64,000 nt of DNA from Flavivirga algicola (GTDB lineage: Bacteria; Bacteroidota; Bacteroidia; Flavobacteriales; Flavobacteriaceae): the NCBI RefSeq assembly GCF_012910715.1, contig NZ_JABBHF010000002.1, positions 191,001 through 255,000 on the forward strand, in the 5' to 3' direction. Shown here in pieces: positions 1 through 9,166 of this stretch. The notes below the pieces were generated by a model. It did no database searches, was not told where the DNA came from, and saw only the letters and a list, made by a program, of their open reading frames with translations. Each line of letters starts with the position of its first letter. The stretch's first letter is position 1. The translations under genes were made by a program, and so were the position numbers.

Positions 1-332
1 TTTACTTTTCCGAACGTATTGCTGCTGCAAGACAATCAGGAATTGTTGATATTATTGTAGACCCTGGGTTTGGATTTGCAAAAACTTTAGAACAGAATTA
101 TGAATTACTAAATAAACTTGAACATTTCAAAATGATAGAAAAACCTCTATTAGTTGGTATTTCCAGAAAATCCATGATATATAAAGCTTTAAAAAATTCA
201 GCCGAAGAATCTCTTAATGGCACCAGTGTTTTAAATACGGTTGCCTTACAAAAAAATGCTTCAATCTTAAGAGTTCATGATGTTAAAGAAGCTATGGAGT
301 GTATTAAGTTAGTTGAATTTTTAAATGTCTAA
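1..332 (+). CDS. folP: Dihydropteroate synthase, C-terminal part (cut by window edge)
   Basis: Folate biosynthesis enzyme joining p-aminobenzoate to dihydropterin pyrophosphate in the cytosol. The open frame runs in from the left edge (codon phase starts at base 3) and ends at TAA 330-332. It shows the family motif DPGFGFAKT, which contributes to the pterin pocket, then the loop LLVGISRKS and a final helix pair ending in REHDV-like residues (RVHDVKEAM). About 110 codons are present; the N-terminal part lies outside the window. The stop overlaps the start of the next gene, so both are probably co-transcribed. Identification is firm; the true start cannot be seen. Confidence 0.95.
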   Translation, partial: YFSERIAAARQSGIVDIIVDPGFGFAKTLEQNYELLNKLEHFKMIEKPLLVGISRKSMIYKALKNSAEESLNGTSVLNTVALQKNASILRVHDVKEAMECIKLVEFLNV

Positions 333-1026
333 CATGAAACAGCTATTGGTACTGGGATTATTTTTTATTGTTCTTTCTTGTGGAAAAGAAAAGGTTATTC
401 ACCTTCCTGAAATAAGCCATTCTGAAATAACAGAAATACATGACGTATCTCCCGCTTATCTATTTTATGATGAAACTCAAAAAGATAGTGTGGCGTTAAA
501 TAGAAAAAACCTGATTAGCACCACGAATTGGCTGGTTAATGTTGATAAGCGTTTAACACTTAGACAAGCTATTCCGCACATCAAGTTTCTTCAAGAGAAA
601 AAACAAAATTCAAGTCATAAAAATAAAGATGCCAAAAACTACTTTACCTGCAGCGATACTAGCAGAAAAAATTTAGGGTTTATTGAGTTTACGGATGTCG
701 TTTATCATGAAGAAACCATCAGGGAGTTTGGTAAGTATACTAAATATGAAATAGAACCAAATCAAGAAATATACGTACATGTGGTTTCAAATGACTCAAT
801 CCCTATTAATTTTGCTACTGGTAAATGTTCTACAAGTTACTATTCAAAAAAGGAGGACTTACTTAATGGTATTAAATCTGATTTACTTCACCATGGAAAC
901 ATCATAATAAGTGTGGGTTACAACAAAAATTTGTCTTTTCAAGATTATATAAGCATTAAATCTAAATTGAATAGTTTTGAATTAGGGCTTGTAAAAATAT
1001 CGAACCACGAATTCGTAACAGATTAA
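325..1026 (+). CDS. Lipoprotein between folP and cdaA, function unknown
   Basis: A lipoprotein of about 230 residues. A short hydrophobic signal ends in the lipobox LSCG, so the mature protein would start at Cys19 and be anchored in an envelope membrane. The rest is soluble, lysine-rich and without a motif I recognise; two Cys (in YFTCSD and TGKCSTS) could form a disulfide. The start at 325 overlaps the folP stop; an alternative ATG at 334, one base past that stop, gives an equally good signal peptide. Its place between folP and the diadenylate cyclase gene suggests one transcript. I do not assign a function. Confidence 0.8.
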   Translation: MSNMKQLLVLGLFFIVLSCGKEKVIHLPEISHSEITEIHDVSPAYLFYDETQKDSVALNRKNLISTTNWLVNVDKRLTLRQAIPHIKFLQEKKQNSSHKNKDAKNYFTCSDTSRKNLGFIEFTDVVYHEETIREFGKYTKYEIEPNQEIYVHVVSNDSIPINFATGKCSTSYYSKKEDLLNGIKSDLLHHGNIIISVGYNKNLSFQDYISIKSKLNSFELGLVKISNHEFVTD

Positions 1027-1061
1027 TCATATTTTATTAAATTTACCAAAACCCACTACTA

Positions 1062-1847
1062 TTGGATATTTTTAAAGATATTTTAGACTTACGTTTCATC
1101 GATTATGTCGATGTCGTTCTTGTAGCCCTTTTACTTTATTATGTTTACAAGCTTGTAAAAGGGACAGTAGCTATTAATATTTTTATAGGTATTATTATTA
1201 TTTATTTAGTCTGGAAACTTACCGAATTTCTTGATATGCAGTTGTTAACTGGCATTTTTGGTGGTTTTATGAAAGTGGGTATTATTGCTTTAATCGTGGT
1301 ATTCCAGCCAGAGATTCGTAAGTTTTTATTAATGGTAGGTTCTACTAATTTTAATAGACGGCGCAAGTTCTTAAAACAGCTTAAATTCTTAAAAACCGAA
1401 ACCAACGACGAAACCGATATTGATGCTATTGTCTCGGCTTGTAATAAAATGTCCATGTCTAAAACTGGAGCTTTAATCGTTTTTGAGAGAAATAACAATC
1501 TGGATTTTTTATCGTCATCGGGAGATGAAATGAACATAAAAGTAACCCAGCCTATTATCGAAAGTATCTTTTTTAAAAACAGCCCACTACATGATGGCGC
1601 TATTATAGTCAATAACAATATTGTAAAAGCAACACGGGTTATTTTGCCCGTAAATAATGAAAAAAACATTCCACAACGTTTTGGTCTTCGACATAGAGCT
1701 GCTATTGGTGTTACCGAAAAAACAGATGCATTGTCTCTGGTTGTGAGTGAGGAAACAGGACATATCTCTTATTTTAAAGATGGTGAATTTGTGGTTTTTG
1801 AAGACACAAACCAATTAAGCTCAATGATTAAAAACGACTTGTCTTAA
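1062..1847 (+). CDS. cdaA: Diadenylate cyclase (c-di-AMP synthase), CdaA/DacA type
   Basis: Makes cyclic di-AMP from two ATP at the inner membrane. Three hydrophobic segments (about residues 15-30, 36-52 and 62-82) are followed by a DAC domain. Its catalytic DGA triplet is at residues 178-180 in PLHDGAIIV, and the RHR motif is at 210-212 in LRHRAA. The length of 261 aa is normal for CdaA. The gene starts with TTG at 1062, because no in-frame ATG precedes the first membrane segment. The stop overlaps the next ATG (TAATG), indicating coupling to the DUF3667 gene. The usual regulator genes cdaR and glmM are not adjacent here. Confidence 0.95.
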   Translation: MDIFKDILDLRFIDYVDVVLVALLLYYVYKLVKGTVAINIFIGIIIIYLVWKLTEFLDMQLLTGIFGGFMKVGIIALIVVFQPEIRKFLLMVGSTNFNRRRKFLKQLKFLKTETNDETDIDAIVSACNKMSMSKTGALIVFERNNNLDFLSSSGDEMNIKVTQPIIESIFFKNSPLHDGAIIVNNNIVKATRVILPVNNEKNIPQRFGLRHRAAIGVTEKTDALSLVVSEETGHISYFKDGEFVVFEDTNQLSSMIKNDLS

Positions 1848-2644
1848 TGCTTTGTAAAAATTGCAACAAAAGTTTAAATCCTGATGTTAACTTTTGTGAC
1901 TTTTGCGGTGCCAAAGTGATTAGAAATAGGTTAACTATTAAAAACCTATTTGAACATTTTAGTGAAACGTTTCTTAATTACGACAACAAGCTTCTACAAA
2001 CCTTTATAAAGCTTTTTACACAACCAGAGATTGTTATTGAAAGTTATATTCGAGGAACTCGAAAAAAGTATGTTAATGTTATTAGTTATTTCGCCATAGC
2101 GCTCACCATATCTGGATTCCAGATGTTTGTATCAAATAAGTTTTTTCCTGAACTCATGAATATAGATTTTCTTGCTCAAAAAGGTGCTGAAGATTTTCAA
2201 AGAAATAATATGAACTTTGTTCAAGAATACCAGTCCTTTGTATACATGCTTATAGTTCCTGTATATGCTTTAATCTCAAAAGTTATTTTTTTCGATTTTA
2301 AAAAATATAACTATACCGAACATTTAGTTGCCAACATGTATATAACGGCTCACCTATCGATCTGTAGTTCCTTACTAATTCTAGTGACTTTCTTTTTCGG
2401 AGTTAATTTCGGAATTGTTGGTCTGCTCTCTATTCCAATACAAATCTTCATTACAGCTTATTATTTTAAACGCCTTTTTAACTTAAACTTAAAAAGTATA
2501 ATATTAAAAACGGTCTTCTTTTTGCTAATTCTAACCGTTTTATTTATTGTGTTTAGTTTCTTTGTTGCTATAACGATGTATTATGATGGTACTTTGGATC
2601 AAATAAAAGAAGCTCAAAAAGCAGCGGCAGAAACTGCAAAATAA
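1847..2644 (+). CDS. DUF3667-like membrane protein with N-terminal zinc ribbon
   Basis: A 265-residue protein with an N-terminal four-cysteine zinc ribbon (CKNCNKS ... CDFCGAK, residues 3-22), an amphipathic stretch, and four or five hydrophobic segments between about 80 and 245. This arrangement fits the DUF3667 family common in Bacteroidota. The start codon overlaps the cdaA stop, so translation is probably coupled to the c-di-AMP synthase. That makes a link to c-di-AMP signalling or envelope homeostasis possible, but this is inference from position only. The C-terminus is a short charged tail rich in Ala and Lys. Confidence 0.8.
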   Translation: MLCKNCNKSLNPDVNFCDFCGAKVIRNRLTIKNLFEHFSETFLNYDNKLLQTFIKLFTQPEIVIESYIRGTRKKYVNVISYFAIALTISGFQMFVSNKFFPELMNIDFLAQKGAEDFQRNNMNFVQEYQSFVYMLIVPVYALISKVIFFDFKKYNYTEHLVANMYITAHLSICSSLLILVTFFFGVNFGIVGLLSIPIQIFITAYYFKRLFNLNLKSIILKTVFFLLILTVLFIVFSFFVAITMYYDGTLDQIKEAQKAAAETAK

Positions 2645-2655
2645 GCGCGCTAAAA

Positions 2656-4425
2656 CTATATAACCTCTTCTTCTTGTAAAAACTGAACTTCGTATAGATT
2701 CTTATAGTAGCCGTCCGCTTTTTTCAACAACGCTTTATGTGTGCCTTGCTCTACAATATTACCAGCATCCATCACAATAATTTTATCAGCTTTTTTAACC
2801 GTTGCCAATCGGTGTGCTATAACAATAGAGGTTCTACCTTTAGTAATTTTATCGGTAGCATTTTGAATGAGCTGCTCTGAATACGAATCGACAGATGATG
2901 TCGCTTCATCCAATATCAAAATACTTGGATCTGTTACATAAGCCCTTAAAAACGATATGAGTTGTCGCTGACCAGAGGACAACATAACCCCTCTTTCTTT
3001 TACATTATAGTGATAACCATTTGGCAAACTCATTATAAAATCATGAATTCCAATCTCTTTCGCTGCCTGTTGAACTTGGGCTTCTGTAATCTCTGGATGA
3101 TTTAATGTGATGTTGTTTAAAATAGTATCGGCAAATAAAAATACATCCTGTAACACCACCGCTATCTGAGTACGCAAGGATTGTAAAGTAACTTGTTTAA
3201 TATCAATTCCATCAACATAAATAACACCATCTTTAATTTCATAAAAGCGATTCAATAAATTAATAATAGTAGATTTCCCCGCTCCAGTTGCACCAACTAT
3301 GGCGATGGTTTCACCTGCATTAACATCAAAAGAAATACCTTTTAAAACTTCTTCGTCTTCTACATAATTAAAAAAGACATTATCAAATTTTATATGGCCT
3401 TTAAAATGTTCTGCAACATGAGTTCCCAAATCATCAATCTGTGAAGTCGTATCTAAAACTTTAAACACTCTGGTAGCTGCCACCATTCCCATTTGTAGTG
3501 TATTAAACTTATCTGCTATTTGACGTAGTGGCCTAAACAACATAGGAATATACATGATGAATGCTACCAAGACACCTTCTGTTACTTTACCTTCCAGTAC
3601 AACATTTAAACCTCCATACCAAGCTATTAAACCAATAGTTACCGATGATGACAAGTCTGCTAACGGAAAGAATATAGAGTTATACCAAACCGTTTTTAAC
3701 CAACCTTTTTTATGCCGCTCGTTTATTTTTTTGAAATTTTCATGCTCAATAGCCTCACGGGTAAATAATTGTAGAATCTTCATCCCAGTTAACCGCTCTT
3801 GAACAAAAGAATTTAAATTAGAGACCTCTGTTCTAACTTCTTCAAAAGCTTTCTTCATATACTTCTGAAAGATGCGTGTGGCATATAATAACACAGGCAA
3901 CATAATGAACACAATTAAGCTTAACCGCCAATTAGTATAAACCATGATCCCAAAAACCACTGCCATGGTGAGTAAGTCCCTAAAAATCATGAATAAGCCC
4001 TGACCAAAAATATCTGCAATACGCTCCATATCGGTAACAGCCCTAGTAATAAGTACACCTACCGAAGAGTTATCGTAATACTTCATTTTAAAACGTAGCA
4101 AGTGATCGAATAATTTTATTCGCACATCTACAACTAAGCTTTGTCCTAACCAGGCTGCATAATAAATAAACGTTAGTTGAAAGATTGTTTGCAGAATTAA
4201 AATAACAAACATAATCACAATATAAAAGAGAAACTCTTTGGGGTTTTCTCCCGTAATACTATCATCAATAGCAAACTGAGTGACACGAGGCGTTGCTGCA
4301 CTAAAAGCAGCGAGTAGAATCACTAAAAGTACCAACCCTAAAAAAATAAATTTATAAGGTTTTATGTATTGAAAAAGACGCTTAAACAAGGCAACGTCAA
4401 ATATTTTCTCTTGCTTTTTACTCAT
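2656..4425 (-). CDS. MsbA-like ABC exporter, fused membrane and ATPase domains
   Basis: A half-size exporter that would act as a homodimer in the inner membrane. The N-terminal part to about residue 320 holds six membrane segments (ABC type-1 exporter fold). The ATPase domain follows, with Walker A GATGAGKST near residue 380, signature LSSGQRQL near 485 and Walker B ILILDEATSSVD near 505, then the H-loop IAHRL. The intact motifs predict an active ATPase. The 589 aa length is typical of MsbA/LmrA relatives. Substrate cannot be read from sequence; lipid or drug export is the family norm. The start overlaps the end of truA by 8 bases, so both lie in one transcript. Confidence 0.93.
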   Translation of the reverse strand: MSKKQEKIFDVALFKRLFQYIKPYKFIFLGLVLLVILLAAFSAATPRVTQFAIDDSITGENPKEFLFYIVIMFVILILQTIFQLTFIYYAAWLGQSLVVDVRIKLFDHLLRFKMKYYDNSSVGVLITRAVTDMERIADIFGQGLFMIFRDLLTMAVVFGIMVYTNWRLSLIVFIMLPVLLYATRIFQKYMKKAFEEVRTEVSNLNSFVQERLTGMKILQLFTREAIEHENFKKINERHKKGWLKTVWYNSIFFPLADLSSSVTIGLIAWYGGLNVVLEGKVTEGVLVAFIMYIPMLFRPLRQIADKFNTLQMGMVAATRVFKVLDTTSQIDDLGTHVAEHFKGHIKFDNVFFNYVEDEEVLKGISFDVNAGETIAIVGATGAGKSTIINLLNRFYEIKDGVIYVDGIDIKQVTLQSLRTQIAVVLQDVFLFADTILNNITLNHPEITEAQVQQAAKEIGIHDFIMSLPNGYHYNVKERGVMLSSGQRQLISFLRAYVTDPSILILDEATSSVDSYSEQLIQNATDKITKGRTSIVIAHRLATVKKADKIIVMDAGNIVEQGTHKALLKKADGYYKNLYEVQFLQEEEVI

Positions 4426-5167
4426 GTATCTTTATATCGTTAGGATATTCCACTTCTGTTAAATACAACCCATGTGCAGGAACTGAAAATCCAGCTTCAC
4501 TCCTATTCTTAGACTTTATAATGGTATGCAAATTTTCAACATCTATTTTGCCTAAACCAATATTAATCATAGTACCTACAATAGCTCGCACCATATTGCG
4601 TAAAAATCGATCGGCTTTTATTACAAAATGGAGTTCATTATTCTCTAAGGTCCATTTTGCCTTCATAATATCACAATAATACGTTTTTACATCGGTATTA
4701 CTTTTCGAAAAGCATTGAAAATCTTTATACTTGAATAAAATCTCAGAAGCTTTATTCATTTTTTCGACATTCAAATCTTGTTTTACGAAAAAACTATGGT
4801 TAAACGAAAATACATCCTTTTTTAGTGCGATTCTATATAAATAGGTGCGACTCACCGCATCAAAGCGAGCGTGTGCCTCGTCTTTCACTCTAAAAACATT
4901 AAGAATAGCAATGTCTTTTGGTAAATACGAGTTCAATTTATAAACTAAATTAGTTTCGTTAAAAATAGTATGGGTATCAAAATGAGCAAACATTTGAGAG
5001 GCATGTACACCTGTGTCTGTACGACCAGCCCCCATAATAGAGACAACTTCTTTTAAAAGTACGGACAATGCTTTTTCTACAACTTCTTGTACTGATATAT
5101 CGTTGGGTTGGTTTTGCCAGCCATGATAAGCAGCACCATTATAAGAAAGTTCTATGAAATACCTCAA
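4418..5167 (-). CDS. truA: tRNA pseudouridine synthase A
   Basis: Converts uridines 38-40 of the tRNA anticodon arm to pseudouridine. The catalytic aspartate is D51 in the motif GAGRTDTGVHA, and the early YNGAAYHGWQNQ block and late RFLRNMVRAIVG block are both family hallmarks. At 249 aa it has the usual length. It starts the minus-strand transcript that continues into the ABC exporter, overlapping it by 8 bases. A Bacteroidota -7 box (TATCTTTG on the minus strand) lies about 40 bases upstream of the start codon. There is no functional link to the transporter apart from shared transcription. Confidence 0.96.
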   Translation of the reverse strand: MRYFIELSYNGAAYHGWQNQPNDISVQEVVEKALSVLLKEVVSIMGAGRTDTGVHASQMFAHFDTHTIFNETNLVYKLNSYLPKDIAILNVFRVKDEAHARFDAVSRTYLYRIALKKDVFSFNHSFFVKQDLNVEKMNKASEILFKYKDFQCFSKSNTDVKTYYCDIMKAKWTLENNELHFVIKADRFLRNMVRAIVGTMINIGLGKIDVENLHTIIKSKNRSEAGFSVPAHGLYLTEVEYPNDIKIHE

Positions 5168-5204
5168 TCTGATTTAATACTTTTGTTAAATGATATATGG
5201 TATG

Positions 5205-5212
5205 CAAAGATA
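5205..5212 (-). promoter_or_regulatory. Putative -7 promoter element of truA
   Basis: Minus-strand TATCTTTG matches the Bacteroidota -7 consensus TAnnTTTG. It lies 38 bases upstream of the truA start. No clear -33 TTG was found at the usual distance, so this is a prediction from one box. Confidence 0.45.
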
Positions 5213-5225
5213 GATAGTTTTGCTA

Positions 5226-5243
5226 TTCCTGCGAAGACAGGAA
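5226..5243. repeat. Small hairpin of the ATTCCTGC...GCAGGAAT family
   Basis: TTCCTG and CAGGAA flank a 6-base loop between the divergent truA and phosphoesterase genes. It resembles the hairpins at 22423 and 54253, so it is probably a degenerate copy of the same interspersed repeat. Confidence 0.4.
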
Positions 5244-5315
5244 CCTTAATTATATATTAAAATTGAAAAAGAATAGGGTCTTTTACTAAATCAAAAGGTT
5301 TCTTACTAAATTATT

Positions 5316-5810
5316 ATGACAAAAATATTATTACTTTCAGATACACATAGTTACATTGACGACGATATTTTAAAATATGTAAAGCAAGTAGATGAAGTTT
5401 GGCACGCTGGTGATATAGGTGATTTAAATGTAACAGATGCCATAAAAAAATTAAAGCCGTTACGGGCTGTTTTTGGTAATATTGATGATAGCAAAGTAAG
5501 GGTGGAGTTTCCAGAAAATAATCGTTTTATGTGTGAAGATGTGGATGTATGGATGACACACATTGGTGGATATCCTAATGCTTATAATATGAGGGTTCGA
5601 GATGAAATAAAACGAAACCCTCCTAAACTTTTTATCTGCGGACATTCGCATATTTTAAAAGTAATGCCTGATAAAAAATTAAATTTACTTCATATGAACC
5701 CTGGTGCTGTTGGCAAACATGGTTTTCATAAAACCCGTACCATGCTCCGTTTTACTATTGATGGTAGCAAAATTGACAATTTAGAAGTGATAGAATTCAA
5801 TAAGCGTTAA
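5316..5810 (+). CDS. YfcE/MJ0936-type metallophosphoesterase
   Basis: A calcineurin-like phosphoesterase of 164 aa. The two-metal site is complete: D9 and H11 (LLLSDTHS), D33 (HAGDIGD), N55 (FGNID), H82 (MTHIGG) and GHSH at 109-112. Family members hydrolyse phosphodiesters or phosphoprotein/nucleotide substrates in the cytosol; the natural substrate here is unknown. It is transcribed alone, divergently from truA, and ends in a strong bidirectional hairpin shared with the convergent DUF4293 gene. Identification at family level is secure, but the specific activity is not. Confidence 0.9.
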   Translation: MTKILLLSDTHSYIDDDILKYVKQVDEVWHAGDIGDLNVTDAIKKLKPLRAVFGNIDDSKVRVEFPENNRFMCEDVDVWMTHIGGYPNAYNMRVRDEIKRNPPKLFICGHSHILKVMPDKKLNLLHMNPGAVGKHGFHKTRTMLRFTIDGSKIDNLEVIEFNKR

Positions 5811-5814
5811 TAAA

Positions 5815-5840
5815 AAACCCAAAGCTTTCACTTTGGGTTT
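5815..5840. terminator. Bidirectional terminator
   Basis: AAACCCAAAG and CTTTGGGTTT form a perfect 10-bp stem with a 6-base loop, with A-rich and T-rich flanks on both sides. It lies between the convergent phosphoesterase (+) and DUF4293 (-) genes and can serve both. Confidence 0.85.
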
Positions 5841-5870
5841 TAACGCACTAATACTACTAAGATGTTAGGT

Positions 5871-6281
5871 TTATCGCAATCGATCTACAGATTTTACAAG
5901 ATCTTCATCCTTTTTGATGGCCTTATTGGCTAACGCCAAAAACACGATAGAAACAATAGGAAGAAGCATCCCAATACCTTTCTCTGAAACCGCCGTTTCT
6001 CCAGATATGTTTAGAGATTGATATACGAAAAATCCTAGTAAAATAAAGTTTAATATGATATTAAGCCGTCCCAAAACAAATTGGGACTTCCTATTTTTGT
6101 ACATAAAAATAGCTATTAAAGATAACACTGCAGAGCCTAAAAACAGCCCAAAATAAAGCATACTATCTTTAGCATAAACACTCATATTATCATTTGTAAT
6201 CCATAAATGGAATACAAAAATTAAGCCTGCAGAAACCCCTGCCGCTATTAAAAGATATATGGTTTGAATACGCTGTAGCAT
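5871..6281 (-). CDS. DUF4293 family membrane protein
   Basis: A 136-residue protein with four hydrophobic segments, matching the Bacteroidota-specific DUF4293 family (N-terminal MLQRIQTIYLLIAAG is characteristic). The open frame extends a further 34 codons upstream, but those codons are unlike the family. The ATG at 6281 gives the conserved N-terminus and normal length, so I chose it. The C-terminus is a short charged tail (KKDEDLVKSVDRLR). Function is unknown. It is divergent from rho, an arrangement I would expect to be conserved in the family, and shares no operon. Confidence 0.85.
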   Translation of the reverse strand: MLQRIQTIYLLIAAGVSAGLIFVFHLWITNDNMSVYAKDSMLYFGLFLGSAVLSLIAIFMYKNRKSQFVLGRLNIILNFILLGFFVYQSLNISGETAVSEKGIGMLLPIVSIVFLALANKAIKKDEDLVKSVDRLR

Positions 6282-6489
6282 GTAATTTTGAAAAACTAGA
6301 AAGCAAAAATAATAGTTTCTTTTATAAAAATACCCCAAAAACTTAAAATAAAGTTGTATAATTGCAGTAATAATTCTCAACAACCGCTATTACAAGTGGT
6401 TAATTCTTCAGAATAAGAAATCATTTTTCAGAATTACTCAAAAGTTTATATTCAAAAAAATATTACATATCATATTCAATTAAACATAA

Positions 6490-8139
6490 ATGTTTGAAAT
6501 TTCACAATTAAAAGAAAAAAAACTCTCTGATTTACAAGAGATTGCTAAAAAAATGAACGTACCCAAATACCGTTCATTAAAAAAACTAGATTTAGTTTAC
6601 CAAATCCTAGATCAACAAGCCTCAGATCCTAAGGCAGTTAAAGCAGCTGTCACACCAAAAGAAACAGCAGAAAACAAAACAGAAAACAAGCCAGCAGCAA
6701 GAAAACCTAGACAGCGTGTTCAAAAGCCTGTTAAAAACGAACCTCCTAAAAAAGAAGAAAAGACTTCTACTGATAAAAAAGTTGAAGACACCAAATCTGC
6801 TGAAAAAGCCAATACTCCTAACCCTGCTGCCAAGCAAAACAACGAGGAGCAAAAACAAGACAACAAGCCAAAACAAAAGAACCAAAACGACAACCAGCAA
6901 AAGTCTCATCAAAGACGAGATAATCAAAATCAACAAAAAAATCAACATAGAAATCAAAAAAATGGCAATGTTGATTCTGGTAATAAAGATGGTAGAAACC
7001 GCTACAGAGAACCAGATTTTGAATTTGATGCTATTATAGAAAGTGAAGGTGTTTTAGACATCATGCAGGATGGCTATGGTTTTTTACGTTCTTCAGATTA
7101 CAACTATTTATCATCACCTGATGATATTTATGTATCCCAATCACAAATTAGATTGTTTGGCTTAAAAACTGGTGATACCGTTCTAGGGCATGTGAGACCT
7201 CCAAAAGAAGGCGAAAAATATTTCCCATTAATCAAGGTAAGCAGAATTAATGGTCAAAACCCTAATGTTGTTAGAGATCGTGTTTCTTTCGAACATTTAA
7301 CGCCGTTATTTCCACAGGAAAAATTCAATATTGCCGAAAAGCAAAGTACTATTTCTACAAGAATAATGGATTTGTTCTCTCCTATAGGGAAAGGGCAACG
7401 TGGTATGATTGTATCACAACCTAAAACAGGGAAAACCATGCTATTAAAGGATGTTGCAAATGCTATTGCAGCAAACCATCCTGAGGTATATCAAATGATT
7501 TTACTTATAGATGAACGCCCTGAAGAGGTAACCGATATGCAACGTAATGTACGTGGTGAGGTTATTGCTTCAACTTTCGATAAAGAAGCTCATGAGCACG
7601 TAAAAATTGCCAATATTGTACTTGAAAAAGCTAAAAGACTCGTTGAATGTGGTCACGATGTTGTTATTCTTTTAGATTCTATCACTCGTCTGGCAAGGGC
7701 TTATAATACAGTTCAGCCTGCTTCTGGTAAAATATTGAGTGGTGGTGTTGATGCCAATGCGCTACATAAACCAAAACGTTTCTTTGGTGCTGCCAGAAAT
7801 ATTGAAAATGGCGGTTCTTTAACTATTATTGCAACGGCATTAACAGAAACAGGTTCTAAAATGGACGAGGTAATTTTCGAAGAATTTAAAGGAACAGGTA
7901 ATATGGAACTGCAATTAGACAGAAAAATTTCTAACCGTAGAATTTTCCCAGCTATCGATTTGACATCGTCAAGTACGCGTCGTGATGATATCCTATTGGA
8001 CGAAAATACGATTCAACGTATGTGGGTAATGCGCAAATACCTAGCAGACATGAACCCTGTTGAAGCTATGGAATTTATTAACGATCGTTTTAAACAAACT
8101 AGAAACAACGAAGAGTTTTTAATCTCTATGAATGGATAA
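6490..8139 (+). CDS. rho: Transcription termination factor Rho with long Asn/Gln/Lys-rich insert
   Basis: Hexameric RNA helicase that ends transcription. Residues 1-45 form the N-terminal helical (Rho_N) domain. Residues about 55-175 are a low-complexity region rich in Lys, Asn, Gln, Pro and Glu, typical of Bacteroidota Rho and much longer than the E. coli linker. From about 178 the cold-shock RNA-binding fold begins ([16 protein letters not shown]). The ATPase follows, with P-loop SQPKTGKT near 310, [13 protein letters not shown], Walker [17 protein letters not shown], and the Q/R-loop region [16 protein letters not shown]. All motifs are intact. Total length is 549 aa. The insert may promote phase separation or RNA binding; that is inference. 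Confidence 0.97.
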   Translation: MFEISQLKEKKLSDLQEIAKKMNVPKYRSLKKLDLVYQILDQQASDPKAVKAAVTPKETAENKTENKPAARKPRQRVQKPVKNEPPKKEEKTSTDKKVEDTKSAEKANTPNPAAKQNNEEQKQDNKPKQKNQNDNQQKSHQRRDNQNQQKNQHRNQKNGNVDSGNKDGRNRYREPDFEFDAIIESEGVLDIMQDGYGFLRSSDYNYLSSPDDIYVSQSQIRLFGLKTGDTVLGHVRPPKEGEKYFPLIKVSRINGQNPNVVRDRVSFEHLTPLFPQEKFNIAEKQSTISTRIMDLFSPIGKGQRGMIVSQPKTGKTMLLKDVANAIAANHPEVYQMILLIDERPEEVTDMQRNVRGEVIASTFDKEAHEHVKIANIVLEKAKRLVECGHDVVILLDSITRLARAYNTVQPASGKILSGGVDANALHKPKRFFGAARNIENGGSLTIIATALTETGSKMDEVIFEEFKGTGNMELQLDRKISNRRIFPAIDLTSSSTRRDDILLDENTIQRMWVMRKYLADMNPVEAMEFINDRFKQTRNNEEFLISMNG

Positions 8140-8174
8140 ACTGAAATCCAACTAAACTAAACTAACTAAATTTG

Positions 8175-8208
8175 AAAGCCTTAGCATATATATTGTTAAG
8201 GCTTTTTT
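8175..8208 (+). terminator. rho terminator
   Basis: AAAGCCTTA and TAAGGCTTT form a 9-bp stem followed by a T run, 35 bases after the rho stop. Its left arm and flank are nearly identical to the terminator at 11782, on the other side of the accessory block. Confidence 0.8.
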
Positions 8209-8332
8209 CTTTGACAAAACATTTTGTATAAACTATATATTTTCTACAAGCTTACACACAATGCAAAAGATTTGTTACTTTAGTACGCATATAAAAAATA
8301 TATAGTTACCTAAGTAGTTATATACAATTGTT

Positions 8333-8338
8333 GGAGGT
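8333..8338 (+). promoter_or_regulatory. Strong Shine-Dalgarno deciding the DUF4952 start
   Basis: GGAGGT lies 7 bases before ATG 8346. Flavobacterial genes rarely carry such a site; elsewhere in this window starts are preceded by A/T-rich sequence. It picks the ATG at 8346 over the in-frame TTG at 8328 and hints at a foreign origin. Confidence 0.6.
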
Positions 8339-8345
8339 AATTCGA

Positions 8346-9062
8346 ATGAAACTCAAAAAAAGACATATGAGATTAGGTACTTTAGGACTATTGTTAGTTT
8401 TAGGCTTCTCAACTGAACTCTTTTCTAATCTTTGGGGACTTTTAATTGGAAATGGATATGTTATTCCAAATCAAAGTTCAGTCTTTACTTTCAAAGCTAC
8501 CAAAATGAATGAAGGTAGTGGTGATTATTGGTTATATGGTCAAGACCGAAACAATTATTACACAACTTTAGTAAAAGACCATCTCGAACCTTACACTTAT
8601 ATATCTAAATATGAAACCGAATCAATTTTAGGTTTTGATAAAATAAATTATAACACTTGGTGGAATCCTAAAATTCCGTGTAATGATTTATTGAGTACTT
8701 ATGCTAAAAAACCAATTGGATTGGAGTTTATAAAATGTGAAAGACTTGAAAAAGGTCAAACTATTGCAAAAGCTATATATCGAGTAAGTGGTGAACAGTC
8801 TAAAGAAATAGAAGACTTCTTAATTAAGAATTACGGAATGGGAAACTTGAAATGGGTATGTTGTGGATGGGAAACAAGTGGAAAATACGGTGGATTCGAA
8901 CATTCTGAATTTAAAAAAATTGACTCTTATTGTTCAGCAACGATAGATATGTATGCATCTGGAGAAGTAGAAGGTAAAAATGACCCGACTGAAATAAAAT
9001 TAGAGACTGACAGAAATAAAATTGATTACTTTACCGTGGTAGTGACATTAGTAATAGTTTAA
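8346..9062 (+). CDS. DUF4952-like protein with N-terminal membrane anchor
   Basis: A protein of 238 aa. Residues 1-35 hold basic residues and one hydrophobic helix (signal or anchor). The C-terminal half follows the pattern of DUF4952 as I know it: CNDLL, a central LEFIKCE strand, AIYRVSGE, a helix with LIKNYGMG, then VCCGWET, and a final YFTVVVTL strand. Two adjacent Cys (CCGW) are diagnostic of that family, whose function is unknown. The start is fixed by GGAGGT 7 bases upstream. It is the first gene of the accessory block downstream of rho and has no evident partner. Family assignment is from memory of the motif pattern. Confidence 0.7.
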   Translation: MKLKKRHMRLGTLGLLLVLGFSTELFSNLWGLLIGNGYVIPNQSSVFTFKATKMNEGSGDYWLYGQDRNNYYTTLVKDHLEPYTYISKYETESILGFDKINYNTWWNPKIPCNDLLSTYAKKPIGLEFIKCERLEKGQTIAKAIYRVSGEQSKEIEDFLIKNYGMGNLKWVCCGWETSGKYGGFEHSEFKKIDSYCSATIDMYASGEVEGKNDPTEIKLETDRNKIDYFTVVVTLVIV

Positions 9063-9166
9063 AAAATAACTACCACCAATACGGTATATAAGTAATAGCT
9101 GTTGAAGTAACAAAAGAAGAAATAAACAAAGAAAGGTCTGTGCAAAACTGAAAAGTTTGTGAGTAG

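Noticed and set aside
6622-6957. Leu/Phe/Val-rich open frame opposite rho
   Set aside because: It is the antisense shadow of the A-rich low-complexity insert of rho.
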